A stretch of DNA of 64,000 nucleotides from assembly GCA_040758635.1 (NCBI GenBank), contig JBFLVI010000001.1:62001-126000 (forward strand). The letters run 5' to 3'. Made by a program: the position numbers and the translations under genes. Shown here one piece after another: positions 17,211-25,554 of the stretch (position 1 is the first letter of the stretch; the number at the start of each line of letters is the position of its first letter). The stretch comes from Yes71-27 sp040758635. GTDB taxonomy: Bacteria > Bacillota > Desulfotomaculia > Desulfotomaculales > Ammonificaceae. The notes beneath the pieces were generated by a model. The model saw nothing but the letters and a program-made list of their open reading frames with translations. It did no database searches and had not been told where the DNA came from.

Positions 17211-18134
17211 GTGAAGCGTATTTCGCGGCGTGAGTTTATCCGCCTGTGTACCGGGACGGCAGCCGGAGTGGGGTTATTGACCGTTTTGGAACCGGTAATT
17301 GTGGATACTCTGGCGCAGGCCGCAGAGGGCAAGCCGCCGGTAATTTGGCTTCAGGGGGCCGGTTGTAGCGGCTGCTCTGTATCGCTGCTGAACTCCGTCA
17401 GCCCGACCGTGGAGAAGCTCCTGCTGGAAATGATCAGTCTGAAGTATCACCCGACGGTAATGGCCAGCGCCGGCCACCAGGCTTCAGAGTTCCTGGAGGA
17501 AATGGCTGAGAAGTACGCGGGTGATTTTTTCCTGGTCGTTGAGGGCGGGGTGCCCGCGGCCGATGGAGGTATTTACTGTACGGTGGGCGAGAAGGAAGGC
17601 AAGGAAATAACCTTCCTCGAAACCGTTCAGCATTACGGCAGCAAAGCCGCGGCGATCATTGCCGCCGGCTCCTGTGCCGCGTTCGGCGGCATTCCCGGGG
17701 CCGCTCCCAATCCTACGGGTACGGTAGGGGTGTGGGAGGTGGTCAAGGATACGCCGGTGATCAACATCGGCTGTTGCCCGATGCACCCCGACGACTTCCT
17801 CGGTACGGTGGTTTACGTTTTGAAGTACGGGGAAATTCCCGAGCTCGACGAGTACAACCGGCCGAAAATGTTCTTCCCGGAAATCATCCACATCGGTTGC
17901 CCCCGCTGTACTTACTTTGCCCAGGGAATATTTGCGCGGAATCCCGGAGATGAGGGATGCCTGGCGTTTGTCGGCTGTAAAGGAATGGTAGCGCGGGCGC
18001 GGTGCCACCGGCGGCAGTGGAACAACCAGACAAACTGGTGCATTGCCGCGGGCGCACCCTGTCAGGCCTGTTCCGAGCCCGCTTTTCCTGACGACAGCGG
18101 CCCGCTTTACGGCCGGTACCGCTTGCATGAATAA
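17211..18134 (+). CDS. [NiFeSe] hydrogenase small subunit, Tat-exported
   Basis: Electron-transfer subunit with three iron-sulfur clusters. The N terminus carries a twin-arginine signal (SRREFIRLC then a hydrophobic stretch). Proximal cluster cysteines are CSGC (residues 52 and 55), GSCAAFGG and GCCP. Distal and medial sites follow in HIGCPRC, CLAFVGCKG, CHRRQWN, WCIAAGAPCQACSEP. GTG at 17211 is preferred over TTG at 17208 because GAGGGAGGGA is then well placed. No membrane anchor or cytochrome b gene follows, so the enzyme is probably soluble outside the membrane. Confidence 0.94.
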   Translation: MKRISRREFIRLCTGTAAGVGLLTVLEPVIVDTLAQAAEGKPPVIWLQGAGCSGCSVSLLNSVSPTVEKLLLEMISLKYHPTVMASAGHQASEFLEEMAEKYAGDFFLVVEGGVPAADGGIYCTVGEKEGKEITFLETVQHYGSKAAAIIAAGSCAAFGGIPGAAPNPTGTVGVWEVVKDTPVINIGCCPMHPDDFLGTVVYVLKYGEIPELDEYNRPKMFFPEIIHIGCPRCTYFAQGIFARNPGDEGCLAFVGCKGMVARARCHRRQWNNQTNWCIAAGAPCQACSEPAFPDDSGPLYGRYRLHE

Positions 18135-18160
18135 AATTAGAGTGAAAGGGGGGAAGGTAA

Positions 18161-19603
18161 GTGCCCAAGGTTATTATTGACCCGGTCACCCGGATCGAGG
18201 GTCACCTGAAGATCGAGGTGGATATAGACGGCGGCAAGGTGGTCGACGCCCGGTCTTCCGGTACCCTGTTCCGCGGCTTCGAGCTGATCCTGAAGGGGCG
18301 TGATCCGCGGGACGCCCAGCACATTACGCAGCGGATCTGCGGCGTCTGTCCCACATCCCACGCCATGGCCTCAGCCCGGTGCCTGGACGACGCCTTTGGT
18401 GCGGAGGTGCCGCCAAACGGCCGGATTGTCCGGAACCTGATCCACGGCGCCAACTACATCATGTCGCACGTACTGCACTTTTACCATCTCGCGGCGCTCG
18501 ACTATGTGCTCGGCCCGGATACGGCGCCGTTTATTCCCCGGTATGAGGGTGATTACCGGCTGCCGAAAAAGGTTAACGACCTGGCGGTCGAGCATTACAT
18601 CCAGGCTTTGACGATCCGGCGCAAGGCGCAGGAAATGCTGGCCATTTTTGGCGGCAAAATGCCGCACATCACCGTGATCATCCCGGGTGGTGTCACTGAA
18701 AAGGTCACCCAGGAAAAGATCAACCAGTTCCGGCAAATTTTGCAGGAACTTACCGAATTTGTGGACAACGTTTACGTTCCGGACGTGCTGGCCGTGGCCG
18801 ACGTATACAAGGATTACCTGGACATCGGGCGCGGCTGCAAGAATATGCTCGCTTTCGGTATCTTCCCGCTTGACGACGCGAAGGATTCCACGGGGCAGAA
18901 CATGTTGATCAAGCGCGGTGCATACACCAGAGGGAAGTTTGTGTCGGTTGACCCCAAAAAGATTACCGAGGACGTTAGGTATTCATGGTATAAGGATGAA
19001 ACCAGCGGGCTTAACCCTACCGAGGGGAGAACAGAGCCGCAGCCCCGGAAGGCCGGCGCTTACTCCTGGATCAAGGCGCCGCGTTACGACGGTTTGCCCC
19101 ACGAGGGCGGACCGCTGGCCCGGATGTGGGTGAATAAGGTTAAAGATATCCTGGATCTGGGTGAAAAAGCCTTCTCCGTCATGGGCCGCCACGCCGCGCG
19201 GGCGATCGAGTGTAAGATGGTTGCCCACGCGATGTTTGATTGGCTGGATCAGCTCCAACCCGGCGCACCTACGCATCTGCCCTGTTCGGTACCTAAGGAG
19301 GGCAGGGGAATGGGACTTTGGGAGGCGCCGCGGGGCTGCCTGGGTCACTTTATCGAGATTAAGGACTACCGCATCCACAACTACCAGGTCACCTCGGCCA
19401 CGATCTGGAACGCCTGCCCGCGCGATGACCTGGGCCAGCGCGGCCCGATTGAAGAGGCCCTTATCGGGACCCCGGTGCACGACCCGGAAAACCCGATCGA
19501 AGTGGTGCGGGTAGTCCGGTCGTTTGACCCCTGACTGGCGTGTTCGGTTCACCTCGTTGAGGTGAAGGACTCCTGGGGTAAGATCGTAAAGGTCTCCATT
19601 TAA
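18161..19603 (+). CDS. [NiFeSe] hydrogenase large subunit with UGA-encoded selenocysteine
   Basis: Catalytic nickel-iron subunit. The N-terminal nickel motif RICGVCPTSH (Cys60, Cys63) is intact. The frame seems to stop with a TGA at 19532-19534 right after SFDP, exactly where the first cysteine of the C-terminal DPCxxCxxH motif belongs. Reading the TGA as selenocysteine (residue 458) continues as LACSVH, then a 16-residue tail to a TAA at 19601, a full 480-residue enzyme. Cleavage is expected after His464 by the protease at 16229. A hairpin downstream fits a bacterial SECIS. Confidence 0.93.
19535..19570 (+). promoter_or_regulatory. Putative bacterial SECIS element
   Basis: Immediately 3' of the UGA is a perfect 8-bp stem, TTCACCTC (19548-19555) and GAGGTGAA (19559-19566), with loop GTT that starts with G. 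The loop lies 21 bases after the UGA, within the known range for SelB-dependent elements. It is inside the coding sequence, as in bacterial selenoprotein genes. Confidence 0.75.
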
Positions 19604-19620
19604 CCGGAGAGCGTTATTAC

Positions 19621-19656
19621 GGCCTTGTCGTTAATCGGCGAGGCCCTTTTTGTTTT
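19621..19656 (+). terminator. Rho-independent terminator after the hydrogenase genes
   Basis: GGCCTTGTCG, loop TTAAT, CGGCGAGGCC, then CTTTTTGTTTT. Confidence 0.85.
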
Positions 19657-19932
19657 CGGCTTTCGGGTTCCGGAGGTCACGTCTGGGACCGCGGCGGCAG
19701 GAAATTGCTGCGCGTTTGCGAAAGAAGAAGGATTTCTCCGCCTGTTGACGAACTGTAGTAGTGGAAGTGGACAGGTTTGCGAGCGCTGTGGCTCCGGCTG
19801 GCCTGCAGCGGTCTCTGGATGTTATAATAAAAAAGTCGGCATCAGGAGCCGCTATAGACAGCGCGGGTTCGACCAACCTGTTTTCGCGGGATACCGGACG
19901 CAGGCGCGTCGCGCTTAAAGGAGGTGCCGTGG
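19657..19932. other. Spacer between hydrogenase terminator and second tatA
   Basis: About 275 bases with no convincing gene. ATGTTATAATAAA at about 19818-19830 contains TATAAT and could be a -10 box for the tatA-tatC-mdh transcript; no good -35 was found. Confidence 0.35.
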
Positions 19933-20166
19933 GTGTTTCCCAGTATTGGTGCAACGGAGCTGATTTTGATCCTGGCGATTGCGCTCCTCATTTTTGGACC
20001 GAGCAAACTGCCCGACGTCGGACGCTCCCTCGGGAAAACAATCCGGGAGTTCCGGAAATCAACCCGTGAGATCAGCGAGGATATCGCGGCCGAAATCAAG
20101 GACGTCAAAGAAGAGGTTCAGGAGGTAAAGGAAAGCGTGAAGGAGAGCGTTAAGAAGGAAGATTAG
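19933..20166 (+). CDS. tatA: Twin-arginine translocase subunit TatA (second copy)
   Basis: 77 residues: membrane helix, FGPSKLPDVGRS hinge, amphipathic TIREFRKS helix and a Lys/Glu-rich tail (KEEVQEVKESVKESVKKED). GTG at 19933 is chosen because AAAGGAGG is 8 bases upstream and it aligns with the first TatA start; a GTG at 19924 would overlap the ribosome site. It precedes tatC. Confidence 0.93.
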   Translation: MFPSIGATELILILAIALLIFGPSKLPDVGRSLGKTIREFRKSTREISEDIAAEIKDVKEEVQEVKESVKESVKKED

Positions 20167-20224
20167 ACCTCGGAAGGAAGCAACCTGGTCGAGGTAATGT
20201 TGCTCTACGGCAGGGAGGATCTTT

Positions 20225-21010
20225 GTGGCGAAAAACGACCGGAAGGAAATGTCCATACTCGAACATTTCGAAGACCTGCGCCGGATGATGATCATTTCCA
20301 TAACGGCGATAGCCGTTCTTTCCATCGTCGCGTACGTTTTTAGTGACGAATTACTGAAGGTGCTGCTGAGCCCCGTTACCGGCGCCGGTTACAAGCCGGT
20401 GGTCACCACGGTCACCGAGGCTTTTATGACCAAGATCAAGCTCTCGGTCTTCGCGGGCTTTTTGGGCGCCCTGCCCGTGATCCTCTGGCAGGTTTGGGGA
20501 TTTGTAGCCCCCGCCCTGGAAAAAACGGAACGGCGCTACTTCGTCCTTTTTGTTTTCGGTTCGTTCCTTCTTTTTGCCGGGGGCGTGGCCTTTGGTTTCT
20601 TCGGTGTTTACAAGTACGGTGTAGCCTTCTTCCTGAAGTTTGCGGGGCCGGAACTGGTGCCGATGCTGACCATCGGGAAGTACATTTCGTTTACCATTTA
20701 CTTCTTGCTGCCCTTTGGGATCATCTTCGAACTGCCGCTGGTCAGTTTCCTGCTGGCGCAACTCGGCCTGGTTTCCAGCGCCTTTTTGATCAAACACCGC
20801 AAGTACGCGTTCCTGTGCACCATCGTCCTCGCGGCGATGATCACCCCTACACCCGACGCGATCACCTGCCTCCTGATGGCCGGGCCGATGTACGGGCTGT
20901 ATGAAATCAGCGTCTTCATCGTCCGCCTTACCGAGCGCGCCGTTGCCCGCAGGAGGGCCCGGGAAGAAGCGGAAGCGGCTCAGGAGGCGCTCACCATTTC
21001 GAACACATAG
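20225..21010 (+). CDS. tatC: Sec-independent translocase subunit TatC
   Basis: Receptor of the Tat system. The N-terminal motif SILEHFEDLRRMM is the signal-peptide binding region; six membrane helices follow over 261 residues. GTG at 20225 with AGGGAGGA upstream. Together with two TatA proteins it forms a local Tat system, probably serving the hydrogenase small subunit and perhaps the split-Soret-type cytochrome at 38434. Confidence 0.95.
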   Translation: MAKNDRKEMSILEHFEDLRRMMIISITAIAVLSIVAYVFSDELLKVLLSPVTGAGYKPVVTTVTEAFMTKIKLSVFAGFLGALPVILWQVWGFVAPALEKTERRYFVLFVFGSFLLFAGGVAFGFFGVYKYGVAFFLKFAGPELVPMLTIGKYISFTIYFLLPFGIIFELPLVSFLLAQLGLVSSAFLIKHRKYAFLCTIVLAAMITPTPDAITCLLMAGPMYGLYEISVFIVRLTERAVARRRAREEAEAAQEALTISNT

Positions 21011-21021
21011 AAGGAGATACG

Positions 21022-21951
21022 ATGCCACGGCATAAAATAACGATTATCGGCAGCGGAAACGTTGGCGCCACAACGGCGCACTGGGCGGCGGTTAAAGAAC
21101 TGGGAAACATCGTGCTGATGGACGTGGTTGAGGGTATGCCGCAGGGCAAGGCTCTCGACCTGATGGAAGCTGCTCCCGTCGCCGGGTTTGACTGCCGCCT
21201 TCAAGGCAGCAACGCCTGGGAAGATACGGCCGGTTCCCACGCGGTGGTTATCACGGCGGGCGTGGCGCGCAGGCCCGGCATGAGCCGGGAGGACCTGGTG
21301 GAGATTAACGCCGGCATTGTGCGTGACGTAGCCCGGCACGTGGCCCGGTACTCGCCGGAAGCGATTATTATCGTTGTGACCAACCCCCTCGACGTAATGA
21401 CCTACTTGACGTACAAGGCAAGCGGCTTCCCGCCGGAACGGGTGATGGGGATGTCCGGTGTGCTGGACAGCACCCGCCTGCGGACCTTTATCGCCCTGGA
21501 GCTGAACATTTCGTTCGACGACGTTACCGCCCTCGTTCTGGGCGGCCACGGGGACGAAATGGTGCCTTTGCTGCGCTACACCTATGCCGGTTGCATTCCG
21601 GTGAGCCAGCTCATTCCGCCGGAGCGCCTCCAGGAGATTGCCCGGCGCACCCGGTATGGGGGCGGGGAGATCGTCTCCCTGCTGAAGACGGGCAGCGCCT
21701 ACTATGCTCCGGGCGCGGCGGTTGCGGAAATGCTCGAGGCGGTTCTCCGGGACAAGAGACGCATTTTGCCGGTAGCGGCGTACCTGAACGGTGAATACGG
21801 TGAGCGCGACGTCTATGCCGGCGTGCCCGCCATCATCGGCAGAAACGGCGTGGAAAAGGTGCTCGAAATTGAACTCCTGCCGGAGGAGCTCGAAGCCCTG
21901 CGCTCTTCGATCCGTTCGGTTCGGGAAGCGCTGGCCAAGATATCAGGGTAA
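21022..21951 (+). CDS. mdh: Malate dehydrogenase
   Basis: NAD-dependent malate/oxaloacetate oxidoreductase of the LDH-like MDH type, 309 residues. Rossmann GSGNVGAT at the N terminus; ARRPGMSREDL has the substrate-reading arginine that marks MDH rather than LDH; catalytic GGHGDEMV. ATG at 21022, 11 bases after tatC, so probably in the same transcript. The link to the Tat and hydrogenase genes suggests shared redox control. Confidence 0.95.
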   Translation: MPRHKITIIGSGNVGATTAHWAAVKELGNIVLMDVVEGMPQGKALDLMEAAPVAGFDCRLQGSNAWEDTAGSHAVVITAGVARRPGMSREDLVEINAGIVRDVARHVARYSPEAIIIVVTNPLDVMTYLTYKASGFPPERVMGMSGVLDSTRLRTFIALELNISFDDVTALVLGGHGDEMVPLLRYTYAGCIPVSQLIPPERLQEIARRTRYGGGEIVSLLKTGSAYYAPGAAVAEMLEAVLRDKRRILPVAAYLNGEYGERDVYAGVPAIIGRNGVEKVLEIELLPEELEALRSSIRSVREALAKISG

Positions 21952-22389
21952 AAGCCGCCCAGACCGGCCCGCCCGGATGGCCCGATGTGTGTCGGCGCGG
22001 AAGACCCTTAGTCCGCAACCGGACCGGCGTCACCTCGTCAGTTAATTGTGTCAATCACCTGAAGCCAATTTAGTGTTTAATTATGTACTTCTAACCCGTT
22101 TAAAGCCTCCTTGAAGACCCCGTCCTTTAGAGAAAATCAGCGAAAGACAATTGACGAAACGGCCGGAAGGCTTTCAGGCGAAAGCTGGACCCCGTTTGTT
22201 TCCGTGCAAACCTTGCAAACCTTCTCGGTAGGCCCGAAGCTTGTAACAGCCGCTTTTATAGGGATTTCAACCGTTACGCACAACTTCCGCTAATAAATAT
22301 TATGTCAACTTATGTGTTGACGGGCTTGCTCTATACTTTCTTTATCCCAACCCCCCTTCCTTCTCCCCGAAATTTTTTAGAAAGTTTGC
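21952..22389. other. Long spacer before the first small GGDEF gene
   Basis: About 440 bases without a convincing gene. I looked for a c-di-GMP-I riboswitch and found only weak similarity (CGGTAGG at about 22230), not enough to call. Confidence 0.4.
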
Positions 22390-22413
22390 AGGAATTTGCC
22401 GAGCCATGTCGAA
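22390..22413 (+). promoter_or_regulatory. Bipartite motif AGGAATT-N11-GTCGAA
   Basis: GCAGGAATT, 11 bases, GTCGAA, ending 35 bases before the preferred start of the GGDEF gene. Its position argues that translation starts downstream of it. Confidence 0.5.
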
Positions 22414-22448
22414 GTTGGCAACAGAGGCACCGGAGAGGGGCATCTCTG

Positions 22449-23261
22449 TTGATAGAAGCGTTTGGAGAGTTGGAATACGCCGGCAAGGTTACGTTGATAA
22501 CGGATATGCTGTTGGAAGCAGCGCTCCTTGGGTGGGTCAGTATTTCTATCTATATGGCAACCCGGTTCTTGCGCGACCGGATAATGCTTTTGCTGTTGGT
22601 GGCCGGGTTGGTGTCTTTCAGTGCGGGTGCCGTGGCTAATATTTATGAACATTTATACCCGCTGAGCCTCTGGCAGCACGTTTTCCTGGTTGATTTTGCG
22701 CATTGCGGCGGTTATGTGTTCTTTTCTTCAAGTGTCGGTTATTTAGTCTTCCGGTACATGCGGCTTCACGAAGCGCTGCAGCGGGAAGCGTTTTCCGATT
22801 TCTTAACGGGGCTTGCGAACCGCCGGTACTTCTACCAGCGGCTGGAGGAAGCGGTCGCACGCTACCATAAGCAGGGTGAGCCTTTCGGAGTGGCGGTGCT
22901 CGACGTAGACGATCTCAAGGAGGTGAATGACCGGCACGGTCACATCCAGGGCGATGAGATCCTAAAAGAGGTAGCGCGGGCCTTGAGGCGGGCCGTACGG
23001 GCCACGGACTGTGTGGCGCGGTTCGGCGGGGACGAGTTCGCGGTACTGTTCGTTGGTGCGGCGAACGAAGAAGGTGTGATTGACCGGTTGTTGGGGGAAC
23101 TGCGGCAGTGTTCGGTGGGCGCCAGTTTCGGCACCGCTTTTTGCCCGCGGGACGGTACCACTACCGACGCCCTGGTGGCGGCGGCGGATAACCGGATGTA
23201 CGCCATGAAGGCCGAGAAGTCTCAGAAAAAGGGCAGTCTGTTGTCTGCAGGAACTGAGTAA
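22449..23261 (+). CDS. Membrane diguanylate cyclase
   Basis: About 270 residues: three to four membrane helices, then a GGDEF domain with active site RFGGDEF and inhibitory site RATD five residues before it, so likely active. The frame is open from 22302, but TTG at 22449 is preferred: GGAGAGGGG is at the right distance and the AGGAATT/GTCGAA motif would otherwise be coding. It resembles the next gene in size and design, suggesting an old duplication. Confidence 0.87.
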   Translation: MIEAFGELEYAGKVTLITDMLLEAALLGWVSISIYMATRFLRDRIMLLLLVAGLVSFSAGAVANIYEHLYPLSLWQHVFLVDFAHCGGYVFFSSSVGYLVFRYMRLHEALQREAFSDFLTGLANRRYFYQRLEEAVARYHKQGEPFGVAVLDVDDLKEVNDRHGHIQGDEILKEVARALRRAVRATDCVARFGGDEFAVLFVGAANEEGVIDRLLGELRQCSVGASFGTAFCPRDGTTTDALVAAADNRMYAMKAEKSQKKGSLLSAGTE

Positions 23262-23369
23262 AAAAATATTCTTCCCTCCTCCCTACCTGCCCTAAAAATT
23301 TTGCGGCAGGGGTATAAAGCTGTTGTAGATTCATGTCGAAAAGAAGGGTAGGACGGGAGGTGAGCCCGG

Positions 23370-24194
23370 ATGGCCGACGTAATTTTCACGTCTGCAGGCG
23401 CGCTGGCGCAAACCGCACCGGTGGTAAGCGAGATCGCTTGGTTTGCCCTAGTCGCCTATGCGTGCCGGTATTTGAAGAACCGCCGGGCTGCCACTCTTGT
23501 CGGCGTGGGAATCGCAAGTTTTATCGCCGGGTGGGCGGCCCGGCTGGTGGATGAATACAGCGGCCAGCCGGTACTCATGGCACTCATTAGCGATCTGGCG
23601 ATCGGCCTCAGTTTGATAATGATGCTGGTTAGCGCTGCTTACCTGGTTCGTGAGGGCTGGAGAGCGGCACACACCTTGAAGTGCGAGGCCGAAACAGACG
23701 AACTGACGGGGGTTTATAACCGGCGGTATTTCCTGCGCCTCCTGGAGCAGATGGTTGGGGACGGTAAGCGGGAATTTGCGGTGGCGATCGTGGACATTGA
23801 TAACATGAAGGAAGTAAACGATAACTTCGGGCACGATAAGGGTGACGAGCTGTTACGGCATACGGCCCGGATGCTTCGTGAGGGGCTGCGGCAGAGCGAC
23901 GTTGTGGCCCGCCTGGGCGGTGATGAATTCGGGATAATCTTCAGGAATGCGGGAAACGACTCGCAGGTGTTACTACGGCGGTTGCGCAGGCAGCTTGACG
24001 ACGGCGGGATTGCCGCAAGCTTCGGCGTTGCCTGCTGCCCTCGCGACGGGAGCGAGGTCAAGAAGCTCCTGGCGGTGGCTGATGCGCGGATGTACCGCCA
24101 GAAGAAAGCGCGCAAACGCCGCGCCGCGCAAGGGGAAAACGGTTCCGAGGAAAGAGATTCCGCTTTCTTTGGAGCGGCGCGGCTTGCCAAGTGA
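23370..24194 (+). CDS. Membrane diguanylate cyclase
   Basis: 274 residues: three membrane helices in the first 95 residues, then GGDEF with active site RLGGDEF and inhibitory site RQSD. A basic tail (KKARKRRAAQG) ends the protein. ATG at 23370, GGGAGGTGA upstream; a GTCGAA at 23335 lies in the leader, without an AGGAATT at the usual spacing. A terminator follows. Confidence 0.92.
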   Translation: MADVIFTSAGALAQTAPVVSEIAWFALVAYACRYLKNRRAATLVGVGIASFIAGWAARLVDEYSGQPVLMALISDLAIGLSLIMMLVSAAYLVREGWRAAHTLKCEAETDELTGVYNRRYFLRLLEQMVGDGKREFAVAIVDIDNMKEVNDNFGHDKGDELLRHTARMLREGLRQSDVVARLGGDEFGIIFRNAGNDSQVLLRRLRRQLDDGGIAASFGVACCPRDGSEVKKLLAVADARMYRQKKARKRRAAQGENGSEERDSAFFGAARLAK

Positions 24195-24214
24195 AAACAA
24201 CCCACCTCCGGCTG

Positions 24215-24247
24215 ACCCCGGTACCAAAACCGGGGTATTTTTTTTGG
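24215..24247 (+). terminator. Rho-independent terminator
   Basis: ACCCCGGT, loop ACCAAA, ACCGGGGT followed by ATTTTTTTTTT. Confidence 0.88.
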
Positions 24248-24358
24248 TAAAGAAGAACCTTTCTGTTTTGCCATAATAAGCCTGTTTTTGTTAAGTTATT
24301 GCTAAAGATAAAGGATTTAGGCAGGGAAATTCGCCTTTCCTATTCAACGAACTTGTAT

Positions 24359-24364
24359 TATAAT
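24359..24364 (+). promoter_or_regulatory. Possible -10 box of the peptide-signalling locus
   Basis: TATAAT in an AT-rich stretch 62 bases before the first duplicated membrane gene; the -35 region is weak (TTTCCT). Confidence 0.4.
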
Positions 24365-24425
24365 TTGCTTGATGTAAATGTTACCTTCCAAAGAAAACTT
24401 TACCTAAAGGTTGATATGAAAAACC

Positions 24426-24905
24426 ATGACCGGAGAGACCTTCCCTACCCTGTTGTGGGCTTTGTTATTACAGGATTTTCCGGAAAGCCTGGTAATGACA
24501 CTCTTCGTTTTCGGCTTCTTGAACCTGCGCCTGCGAGACTGCCGGGTCCTGTATATAGCTTTGCTGCAGACCTTAACCAACCTGGTGCGTCTCCTCCCCA
24601 TTGCCTTCGGGATGCACACGGTAATCCTAACGATCTCGCTGGTGGTTTATACGCGGCTTTTTACCGGCGCCCGGTTGAGCCGGATCCTCGTTGCCTCTTT
24701 AGGTTGTCTTACCGTTCTCCTTGCAGCCGAACAGGTTTACGTGATGCCGCTTTTGAACCTTACCGAACTGAGCTACGAAGAGGTTTTTGCCAATCCGTTC
24801 CTGCGGGCGGTGTTTGCCCTTCCCTACGAGTTGATTCTTCTTGCCATAGCGCTGGCGAAAAACCACCGGAACCACAAGCGTGGTTTGCTGATATCAGGCA
24901 ACTGA
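24426..24905 (+). CDS. Membrane protein of unknown function next to agrB (paralog 1)
   Basis: 159 residues, about four membrane helices, no family recognised. It is roughly 70% identical by eye to the next gene, sharing MTGETFP, LLWALLLQDFPESLV, TNLVRLLPIAFG and TISLVVYTRLFTG. The ribosome site is weak (AAAGG, too far upstream), unlike that of its paralog. Position before agrB-agrD suggests a role in peptide export, sensing or immunity, which is inference. Confidence 0.8.
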   Translation: MTGETFPTLLWALLLQDFPESLVMTLFVFGFLNLRLRDCRVLYIALLQTLTNLVRLLPIAFGMHTVILTISLVVYTRLFTGARLSRILVASLGCLTVLLAAEQVYVMPLLNLTELSYEEVFANPFLRAVFALPYELILLAIALAKNHRNHKRGLLISGN

Positions 24906-24963
24906 GGTAATTTGGAAATCGCCCTTTTTTGTTTCTCTCCTGCAAAAAAGCGAAGTTTTGAGC

Positions 24964-24987
24964 AGGAATTACGGCTATTTTGTCGAA
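24964..24987 (+). promoter_or_regulatory. Bipartite motif AGGAATT-N11-GTCGAA
   Basis: GAGCAGGAATT, 11 bases, GTCGAA, 69 bases before the second duplicated membrane gene and in the spacer between the two paralogs. Confidence 0.5.
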
Positions 24988-25056
24988 CGGATGGTGTATA
25001 TAGATGCAGAACTTACCTGCTCAAGAAAACTTTGCTTACAAGGAGGGATTTAAAAA

Positions 25057-25539
25057 ATGACCGGGGAGACTTTCCCTGCCCTGCTGTGGGCCTTGCTGCT
25101 GCAGGATTTTCCCGAAAGCCTGGTGTTAACGTTATTTGTTTTCAGCCTTTTAAACCTGCGCCTGCAGGATAAAAGAGTCCTGTATGTCGCCCTCCTGCAG
25201 ACTGTCACCAACTTGGTGCGCCTCCTCCCCATCGCCTTCGGGATCCATACCGTGGTCCTGACGATCTCGCTGGTGGTTTACACCCGGCTTTTTACCGGCG
25301 TGCGGCTGAGCCGGACCTTCGCCGCCGTTTTGGCCTGCTTGATAATTGTTTTAGGAATAGAAATGATCCTTTACCCACCGCTCTTAAAGCTTACCGGATT
25401 AAATTACGAAACAATGTTTGCCAACCCCTTTATAAGAGCGGCCTTCACCCTGCCCTACGAGATGATTCTTTTATTGCTGGCTCTGGTGAAAAACTACTAC
25501 AACCATAAAAAGGGATTACTGGTCGGTTTCTCCCGTTAA
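25057..25539 (+). CDS. Membrane protein of unknown function next to agrB (paralog 2)
   Basis: 160 residues, about four membrane helices, a near copy of the preceding gene; the divergence is concentrated in the third quarter and the C-terminal end. It has a strong ribosome site (AAGGAGGG) and its own upstream motif. It ends 15 bases before agrB, so the two genes are probably co-transcribed. Confidence 0.82.
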   Translation: MTGETFPALLWALLLQDFPESLVLTLFVFSLLNLRLQDKRVLYVALLQTVTNLVRLLPIAFGIHTVVLTISLVVYTRLFTGVRLSRTFAAVLACLIIVLGIEMILYPPLLKLTGLNYETMFANPFIRAAFTLPYEMILLLLALVKNYYNHKKGLLVGFSR

Positions 25540-25554
25540 AGGAAGGGGTTAATC

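Noticed and set aside
19532..19534. Large hydrogenase subunit as a truncated pseudogene
   Set aside because: The frame continues after TGA with the exact C-terminal motif and tail expected, followed by a hairpin; selenocysteine explains it better than a nonsense mutation.
22090..22260. c-di-GMP-I riboswitch before the GGDEF gene
   Set aside because: Only scattered matches (GCAAACC, GGTAGG) in the wrong order; no core.
23335..23340. Every GTCGAA as a Spo0A box
   Set aside because: A 6-7 base site is expected by chance about ten or more times in 64 kb on both strands; only sites with the AGGAATT half at 11 bases were kept.
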